Shown here: in pieces, positions 15,961-20,179 of the stretch
Layout: the number at the start of each line of letters is the position of its first letter
Position numbering within the stretch: position 1 is the first letter of the stretch
Source: Paracoccaceae bacterium
GTDB lineage: Bacteria; Pseudomonadota; Alphaproteobacteria; Rhodobacterales; Rhodobacteraceae
Reading direction: 5' to 3'
Assembly: GCA_021767525.1 (NCBI GenBank)
Contig: JAASTF010000023.1
Coordinates: forward strand, 1 to 20,179
DNA: 20,179 nucleotides
Notes under the pieces: model-generated
What the model was told of the DNA's origin: nothing
The model's input: only the letters and a program-made list of their open reading frames with translations
Databases searched by the model: none
Made by a program: the position numbers and the translations under genes

Positions 15961-16004
15961 CTGATTGAACCAGCCAAAACAGACAGACCATTCTGTTCAA
16001 TCAG
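15961..16004 (+). promoter_or_regulatory. Long inverted repeat in the leader of the ABC importer operon
   Basis: CTGATTGAAC (15961-15970) and GTTCAATCAG (15995-16004) are perfect 10-bp reverse complements with a 24-base spacer. With one bulged C, the stem extends by two pairs (AG 15972-15973 with CT 15993-15994). The right arm ends just before the AAAGG ribosome binding site (about 16008-16012). It could be an RNA element gating translation or a two-half-site operator with centres 34 bases apart. Confidence 0.65.
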
Positions 16005-16015
16005 TGAAAGGCCCC

Positions 16016-16891
16016 ATGATGTTTGCCCGACTTGCCACCCCTGCCCCTGTCATCGACGCCAACAACGACAAGGTGCAGCAGCGCGCAACCGCGCGTGGGA
16101 CCAAGCGGGGCGCCCACCTGGCCGTCATGGGGCTGAGCCACGCCTATAAGAAAAGCGACGGCCTGGTTCTGAAGGATATCGATTTCGAGGTGCAGCCCGG
16201 CGAAGTTCTGGCGCTGCTGGGCCGCTCGGGCTGTGGCAAGTCAACCTTGCTGCACATGCTGTCGGGGCTGAGCCTGCCCAGCGCCGGAGAGGTTGTCATA
16301 AACGGCAACACGGTGCGCGCGCCCTCGCCCAACTGGGTGATGATGTTCCAGGCGCCGTCGCTTTACCCGTGGATGAGCGTGGCGCAGAACGCGGCGCTGG
16401 GCCTGCGGTTCGCCCGCCGCAGCGACGAGATTGCCAAGCGTATCCCCGAGGTGCTGGACCTGGTCGACCTGGGCAGCTTTGCCGACCGCAACGCCCAGGA
16501 CCTTTCGGGCGGTCAGCAACAGCGCGTGGCCCTGGCGCGCAGCCTGGCGCCCTCGCCCGAGATGCTGCTGCTGGACGAGCCGTTCTCGGCGCTGGATGCC
16601 TTTACCCGCCGGTCGTTGCAGCGCGACGTGCGCGCCATCGCCAAGCAGCTGGGCCTGACGCTGGTTCTGGTGACCCATGACGTGTCCGAGGCGGTGCGCA
16701 TGGCCGACCGTGTGCTGGTGCTGGACGCCAACCCCGGCCGCATCGCCGAGGATACCGCCATCGACCTGACCGACGAGCAGCGCGAAGGCGGCTGCGACCG
16801 CTTCAACGCCGAACATGTCCGCCTGATGGACCTGTATACGCAGGTCGCCCATGGCGACGCCGCGCCGACCGAAGAATTCGAAAGAAACTGA
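16016..16891 (+). CDS. ABC importer ATP-binding protein, nitrate/sulfonate/taurine type
   Basis: A 291-residue ABC ATPase of the SsuB/TauB/NrtD family, powering import on the inner face of the membrane. Walker A is G-R-S-G-C-G-K-S-T (69-77), the Q-loop M-F-Q (110-112) is followed by the L-Y-P-W-M-S-V typical of this family, the signature is L-S-G-G-Q (163-167), Walker B L-L-L-D-E-P (184-189), and the switch His is 221. About 35 residues precede the ABC domain, more than usual. There are two adjacent ATGs (16016, 16019) after AAAGG, and the spacing slightly favours the second. An upstream TTG at 15965 in frame lies within the left arm of the inverted repeat and is unlikely. First gene of the cluster; a 28-base gap separates it from the binding-protein gene. 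The substrate is not predictable from the ATPase. Confidence 0.93.
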   Translation: MMFARLATPAPVIDANNDKVQQRATARGTKRGAHLAVMGLSHAYKKSDGLVLKDIDFEVQPGEVLALLGRSGCGKSTLLHMLSGLSLPSAGEVVINGNTVRAPSPNWVMMFQAPSLYPWMSVAQNAALGLRFARRSDEIAKRIPEVLDLVDLGSFADRNAQDLSGGQQQRVALARSLAPSPEMLLLDEPFSALDAFTRRSLQRDVRAIAKQLGLTLVLVTHDVSEAVRMADRVLVLDANPGRIAEDTAIDLTDEQREGGCDRFNAEHVRLMDLYTQVAHGDAAPTEEFERN

Positions 16892-16919
16892 TCCCAAAAA
16901 GCCCGACAGCGAGGAAACC

Positions 16920-18197
16920 ATGACACATTGCAAGCATCACCATCCGCACGACCTGCACGCCGCCTGCTGCGGGCATGACGGAACCGAGCCGGGCTTTGAC
17001 AAGGGCCGCCGGCTGACGCTGGACATGCTGGCGGGCGGTGGCCTGGCCGCGATGATGGGCGCGTTCAGCAGCGGTTTCCCGACGCCCGCGATGGCGCAGG
17101 ATGACGACGTGGTGCGCATTGGCTATCTGCCGATCACCGACGCGACGCCGCTGCTGGTGGCCCATGCCAAGGGCTTTTACGCCGACGAGGGGCTTGAGGC
17201 CGAGCGCCCCACCCTGATCCGTGGCTGGTCGCCGCTGATCGAGGCCTTTGTCGCGGGCAAGTTCAACCTGGTGCATTTCCTGAAACCGATCCCGGTCTGG
17301 ATGCGCTATAACAACGATTTCCCGGTCAAGATCATGTCCTGGGCGCATACCAACGGCTCGGCGCTGGTGGTGGGGCGGCACACGGATATCAGCGATTTCG
17401 CCGGCCTGGGCGGCAAGCAGGTGGCGGTGCCTTTCTGGTACTCGATGCACAACATCGTGCTGCAATACGCGCTGCGCGCCAACGGCATCAAACCCGTCAT
17501 CAAGGGCGAGGGCGAAACCCTGGCCGCCGATGAGTGCAACCTTCAGGTTCTGCCGCCGCCCGAGATGCCGCCGGCCTTGGCCGCCCGCAAGATCGACGCC
17601 TATATCGTGGCCGAGCCGTTCAACGCGCTGGGCGAGCTGAAGGCCGGCGCGCGGATGCTGCGTTTTACCGGCGATATCTGGAAAAACCATCCCTGCTGCG
17701 TGGTCTGCATGAACGAGCAGGTGACCACGGCCAAGCCGGAATGGACACAAAAGGTGATGAACGCCGTTGTTCGCGCCAGTGTCTATGCCAGCCAGAACAA
17801 GGAAGAGGTGGCCGAGCTGCTTTCGAAGGATGGCGAGGGCTACCTGCCCGCGCCCGCCGCGGTGGTGAAGCGCGCGATGACGCTTTATGCCGATCACGCC
17901 GATTACACCGAAACGGGCGCGATCCAGAACCACGGCACGTTCCAGAACGGGCGGATCGATTTCCAACCCTGGCCTTATCCTTCGGCAACGCGGCTGATCG
18001 TCGACTCGATGCAGGAAACGGTTGTCGCGGGCGACACCACCTTCCTGTCGGGTCTGGATCCGGATTTCGTGGTGAATGACCTGGTGGATTACCAGTTCGT
18101 CAAGAACGCGCTGGCCCAGTATCCCGAATGGATGGCCGACCCATCGGTGGGCCAGGGCGACGATCCGTTCACCCGCGAAGAGGTGTTTTCGCTGTGA
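16920..18197 (+). CDS. ABC importer substrate-binding protein (NrtA/SsuA-like) with Tat signal and His/Cys-rich N-terminus
   Basis: A 425-residue periplasmic binding protein of the NMT1/NrtA-like fold. The mature part starts V-V-R-I-G-Y-L-P-I-T-D-A-T-P-L-L-V-A-H, followed by A-K-G-F-Y-A-D-E-G-L, the classic start of nitrate/taurine/sulfonate binding proteins. The leader is odd: residues 1-20 contain seven His and three Cys. A twin-arginine motif (G-R-R-L-T-L, Arg30-Arg31), a hydrophobic stretch and a probable A-M-A cleavage site before Gln60 follow. The mature protein also has H-P-C-C-V-V-C (near 256-262). Tat export implies folding before export, perhaps around a cofactor. ATG 16920 follows GAGGA at the right distance, so ATG 16851 inside the ATPase gene is not used. 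Stop and next start overlap (GTGA). The ligand is unknown. Confidence 0.9.
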   Translation: MTHCKHHHPHDLHAACCGHDGTEPGFDKGRRLTLDMLAGGGLAAMMGAFSSGFPTPAMAQDDDVVRIGYLPITDATPLLVAHAKGFYADEGLEAERPTLIRGWSPLIEAFVAGKFNLVHFLKPIPVWMRYNNDFPVKIMSWAHTNGSALVVGRHTDISDFAGLGGKQVAVPFWYSMHNIVLQYALRANGIKPVIKGEGETLAADECNLQVLPPPEMPPALAARKIDAYIVAEPFNALGELKAGARMLRFTGDIWKNHPCCVVCMNEQVTTAKPEWTQKVMNAVVRASVYASQNKEEVAELLSKDGEGYLPAPAAVVKRAMTLYADHADYTETGAIQNHGTFQNGRIDFQPWPYPSATRLIVDSMQETVVAGDTTFLSGLDPDFVVNDLVDYQFVKNALAQYPEWMADPSVGQGDDPFTREEVFSL

Positions 18198-19018
18198 CGG
18201 ATGCAACGCACACCCCCGATGCGCGGATCGGGCTGCCCCGGCTGACGCCGGGGCGGGTTCGCAGCCTGGCGATGGCCGCGCTGGGCATCGCGGTGCTGTT
18301 GGCGCTGTGGTGGCTGGGCGGCTGGGTCGTGGCCAACGATCCCGACATGTTCGCCTTTGCCGATTTCGCCCCGGCGCCGACGCTGGCCGCCCTGTGGGAC
18401 ATCGTCCGCACCGGCGAGGTGATCGACATGTCGCTGCCATCGCTTTACCGCGTGGGCGCCGGCCTGCTGATCGCCGCGGCGCTGGGCGTGCCGGTGGGCA
18501 TCGCCATCGGGCGCATCGGCTGGCTGCGCGAGCTGACGAACGTGCCGTTCCAGTTCCTGCGCATGATCTCGCCCTTGTCGTGGATGCCAATCGCGGTGAT
18601 GGTTTACAGCACCTGGGACGGGGCCATCGTGTTTCTGATCACGGTCGCCGCCATCTGGCCGATCCTGTTTTCCTCGGCCGCCGGGGTGCGCCGGATCGAT
18701 CCAAGCTGGCTGAAAGTGGCGCGCAACCTGGGCGCCAGCCCGTTCCACATGCTGTTCACCGTCATCCTGCCCGCCATTGCGGTCGACATCCTGACCGGCG
18801 TGCGCCTGGCGCTGGGCGTGGCCTGGGTGGTCCTGGTGCCGGCCGAGTATCTCGGGGTCACCTCGGGGCTGGGCTATTCGATCAACGATGCGCGCGACAC
18901 GCTGGATTACTCGCGGCTGGCTGCCGTGGTGGTGATCATTGGGGTCATCGGTTTCGCCCTGGATAGCCTGCTGGCCGCGCTGATCAAACGTTTCAACTGG
19001 GTGCGCGCCGCGCACTGA
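18194..19018 (+). CDS. ABC importer permease, nitrate/sulfonate/taurine type
   Basis: A 274-residue integral membrane subunit of the BPD_transp_1 (SsuC/TauC/NrtB) family, with about six hydrophobic segments: near 26-47, 84-104, 116-136, 139-162, 190-220 and 240-262. The cytosolic coupling region reads A-R-N-L-G-A-S-P-F-H-M-L-F-T-V-I-L-P-A, a clear EAA-loop equivalent (A-x-x-L-G-A-s...lP), and A-E-Y-L-G-V-T-S-G-L-G is another family hallmark. The frame is open from 18128, but the GTG at 18194 overlaps the previous stop (GTGA) and has GAAGAGG upstream. It also gives a normal-length cytosolic N-terminus, so that start is chosen. Partner of the adjacent ATPase and binding protein. The next gene follows after 30 bases with a strong ribosome binding site. 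Confidence 0.93.
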   Translation: MTDATHTPDARIGLPRLTPGRVRSLAMAALGIAVLLALWWLGGWVVANDPDMFAFADFAPAPTLAALWDIVRTGEVIDMSLPSLYRVGAGLLIAAALGVPVGIAIGRIGWLRELTNVPFQFLRMISPLSWMPIAVMVYSTWDGAIVFLITVAAIWPILFSSAAGVRRIDPSWLKVARNLGASPFHMLFTVILPAIAVDILTGVRLALGVAWVVLVPAEYLGVTSGLGYSINDARDTLDYSRLAAVVVIIGVIGFALDSLLAALIKRFNWVRAAH

Positions 19019-19048
19019 ATTTTCACAGACAACCAGAGGAGAGAACCT

Positions 19049-19603
19049 ATGTCTGAACCCGCAACCGTACTGACCGGCTGCCTGACCCCCGAAGGCCTGG
19101 CACCCATCGACAAGACCGGCCTCGAAGGTCTGATCGCCAAGGGCAAGGAAAACCCGCAGGCTATCAAGACGCTCAAGTGCAAGACCGTCGCCGAGGGCAA
19201 GTTCCGCCATGCCAACTATATCCGCGATCTTGAGCCCTACATCGTGGATGAACCGCCCGCGTTGCTGGGTGACGACACCGCGCCCAACCCGTCCGAAGCG
19301 TCGCTTGCCGCGCTGGGATCGTGCGTGGCCGTGGGCCTGCATGCCAATGCCGTGGCACGCGGCTGGACCGTCAAGAAGCTCGAGCTTGAGCTTGAGGGCG
19401 ATTTGAACATCACAGCCGTGTGGGGAACGGGTGACACCAGTGAAAAGCCCGTGGGCTTCACCGATGTGCGGATCAAGGTCGATATGGAAGCCGAGGGCGT
19501 CTCCAAGGACGAGGTCGACGGCTTGATCCAGCACGTCGTGCAGTGGTCGCCCGTGTTCAATACCTTCTCGCGCCCGGTCAACATGATCGCCGAGACGGCC
19601 TGA
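19049..19603 (+). CDS. OsmC-family protein lacking the second conserved cysteine
   Basis: A 184-residue member of the OsmC/Ohr superfamily. The diagnostic segment G-D-D-T-A-P-N-P-S-E-A-S-L-A-A-L-G-S-C-V-A-V-G-L (74-97) carries the first conserved cysteine, Cys92. In peroxidase members a second, resolving cysteine sits in a C-P-V motif; here that spot reads W-S-P-V (166-169), so serine replaces it. Other cysteines are at 11 and 44. Family members with both cysteines reduce organic or fatty-acid hydroperoxides. With only one, the protein may be a non-peroxidase OsmC, use an external thiol, or bind a thiol-reactive compound. An AGAGGAGAG site precedes ATG 19049. It lies between the importer permease and a flavoenzyme gene, suggesting a role in handling the imported compound or a reactive by-product. 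Confidence 0.9.
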   Translation: MSEPATVLTGCLTPEGLAPIDKTGLEGLIAKGKENPQAIKTLKCKTVAEGKFRHANYIRDLEPYIVDEPPALLGDDTAPNPSEASLAALGSCVAVGLHANAVARGWTVKKLELELEGDLNITAVWGTGDTSEKPVGFTDVRIKVDMEAEGVSKDEVDGLIQHVVQWSPVFNTFSRPVNMIAETA

Positions 19604-19611
19604 TATCAAAA

Positions 19612-19657
19612 GGTCCGGCCCCGCATCGCGCCGCGCGACGCAAACCGGGGCCGGGCC
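19612..19657 (+). repeat. Strong GC-rich hairpin between the OsmC-family and flavoenzyme genes
   Basis: GGTCCGGCCCCG (19612-19623) pairs with CGGGGCCGGGCC (19646-19657): 12 pairs with one T/G wobble as RNA. The 22-base loop holds a second hairpin, TCGCG-CCG-CGCGA (19626-19638). No T-run follows, so full termination is not expected. It may act as an mRNA 3' stabiliser, a pause or a partial attenuator within the operon, or belong to a separate promoter region for the next gene. Confidence 0.7.
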
Positions 19658-19703
19658 GCCCTTATCCCTCACTCGTGACCGCCAGCCGGAAGGACCAGAA
19701 CAG

Positions 19704-20179
19704 ATGAATATCGCGACCCCCCTGAACACCGTCGATTTCGATGCCGTCGACCAGATCGTGGGCAAAGACCTGCAATCCGTGGTCCGCAAGATCGACGACG
19801 AGAAATATTACCCCGAGCCGGTGATGCGCCTGATGGGCGGTGCCGGGTCTTATGGCACGCACCTGGCCGGACCCGATGCGCCCTGCGATCTGGGGCCCGC
19901 GATCCTGTCGATGGCGCGCGCGTCCGAGGCGTGCCTGAGCACCGGCTTTTGCATCTGGTGCCAGGATGCGCTGGGCTGGTACATCGCTTCGTCCGAAAAC
20001 GAGTGGCTGAAATCGAACATCCTGCCCAAGGTCGCCAGTGGCGAGATCCTGGGCGGCACCGGCATGTCCAACCCGATGAAGGCGATTGCCGAGATCGAGA
20101 AATTCAAGTTGCAGGGCACCCGCGTCGAAGGCGGTTACAAGGTCAAGGGCGTGCTGCCCTGGGTGTCGAATCTGTCCGA
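19704..20179 (+). CDS. Acyl-CoA dehydrogenase-family flavoprotein, N-terminal part (3' end outside window)
   Basis: The frame is open from ATG 19704 (after a purine-rich GGAAGGACC, then AGAACAG) to the right edge, giving 158 residues. The visible part fits the N-terminal helical and middle beta domains of the acyl-CoA dehydrogenase fold: a helix-rich start, then I-L-G-G-T-G-M-S-N-P (about 114-123), the equivalent of the flavin-contacting T-E-x-x-x-G-S-D region. After it come K-L-Q-G-T-R-V-E-G-G-Y-K-V-K-G-V-L-P-W-V-S-N, the equivalent of the 'G-y-x-l-n-G-x-K-x-f-i-s-n' strand. The usual E-x-x-x-G-S-D is replaced by M-S-N-P-M-K, so it is not a typical fatty acyl-CoA dehydrogenase. Relatives of this kind include flavin-dependent monooxygenases such as DszC and SfnB-like oxidoreductases. 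The catalytic base would lie downstream and cannot be checked. Confidence 0.82.
   Translation, partial: MNIATPLNTVDFDAVDQIVGKDLQSVVRKIDDEKYYPEPVMRLMGGAGSYGTHLAGPDAPCDLGPAILSMARASEACLSTGFCIWCQDALGWYIASSENEWLKSNILPKVASGEILGGTGMSNPMKAIAEIEKFKLQGTRVEGGYKVKGVLPWVSNLS

Larger units (their letters stand above)
15704..16015. other. Regulatory intergenic region between the tetR-family gene and the ABC importer cluster
   Basis: 312 bases without a convincing gene. Reading left to right it holds: the tetR ribosome binding site; the AGTAGA/TCTACT inverted repeat; a short TTTGA-CCCC-TCAAA hairpin (15807-15820); an AATTTGCA direct repeat; a sigma-54-like promoter; an eight-A tract (15876-15883); a GATTGATC/GATTGAAC-rich stretch (15936-15970); and a long inverted repeat running up to the ABC gene's ribosome binding site. 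The density of signals is far above that of the other gaps in this window. Confidence 0.6.

Noticed and set aside
15965..16015. TTG start adding 17 residues to the ABC ATPase
   Set aside because: No ribosome binding site, falls within the inverted repeat, and the ATGs at 16016/16019 have AAAGG in place.
16803..18590. 595-codon minus-strand open frame
   Set aside because: It is antisense to the well-supported binding protein and permease; such long shadows are common in GC-rich genomes, and its His/Arg-rich translation shows no domain.
18089..19789. 566-codon minus-strand open frame
   Set aside because: Antisense to permease and OsmC-family genes; low-complexity, His/Gln/Arg-rich translation without motifs.

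Overview
The window looks like a chromosomal segment of an alphaproteobacterium of the order Rhodobacterales (Roseobacter/Rhodobacter relatives). The reasons are the high-GC coding style, a regB / senC / regA redox-regulatory cluster with near-textbook RegB and RegA signatures, and the alphaproteobacterial form of AddAB. I see no rRNA, tRNA, insertion sequence, prophage or CRISPR array. The window starts and ends inside genes.

Left part (1-2010): a surface-polysaccharide patch. It holds the 3' end of a probable NAD-dependent epimerase/dehydratase and an undecaprenyl-phosphate sugar-phosphate transferase coupled to it by an ATGA overlap. A convergent galE on the minus strand overlaps the transferase by 16 bases at the 3' ends.

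Middle part (2069-13643, all minus strand): a long, tightly packed block read leftward. In transcription order it is regB (redox sensor kinase), a membrane-anchored multi-PAS protein without a kinase domain, tsaE (t6A tRNA modification ATPase), an AmgK-like sugar kinase, a MurU-like nucleotidyltransferase (together MurNAc recycling), addB and addA (double-strand-break repair helicase-nuclease), then galE after a 58-base gap. From tsaE to addA every neighbouring pair overlaps, which suggests translational coupling. A CtrA-like box lies before the PAS gene.

Regulatory centre (13628-15083): regB is divergent from senC (Sco1-type copper chaperone), and regA (response regulator) follows senC with its own likely promoter. 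regA ends in a clear rho-independent terminator, preceded by an unusual AT-rich 13-bp-arm palindrome. A convergent TetR-family gene ends inside the terminator.

Right part (15083-20179): divergent from the TetR gene runs a five-gene cluster of an ABC importer of the nitrate/sulfonate/taurine type (ATPase, Tat-exported binding protein, permease), an OsmC-family protein lacking the usual second cysteine, and the 5' part of an acyl-CoA-dehydrogenase-type flavoenzyme. The 312-base tetR/ABC intergenic region is rich in signals. It holds a sigma-54-type -24/-12 promoter with exact spacing, an inverted repeat about 100-124 bases upstream of the predicted start point (TetR operator or enhancer-type site), and a 10-bp-arm inverted repeat just before the ribosome binding site. 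The binding protein has a striking His/Cys-rich stretch before its Tat motif. My working hypothesis is an inducible uptake-and-oxidation system for a small, possibly sulfur-containing, organic compound. The substrate cannot be read from the sequence. This cluster is the best candidate for an undescribed system here.
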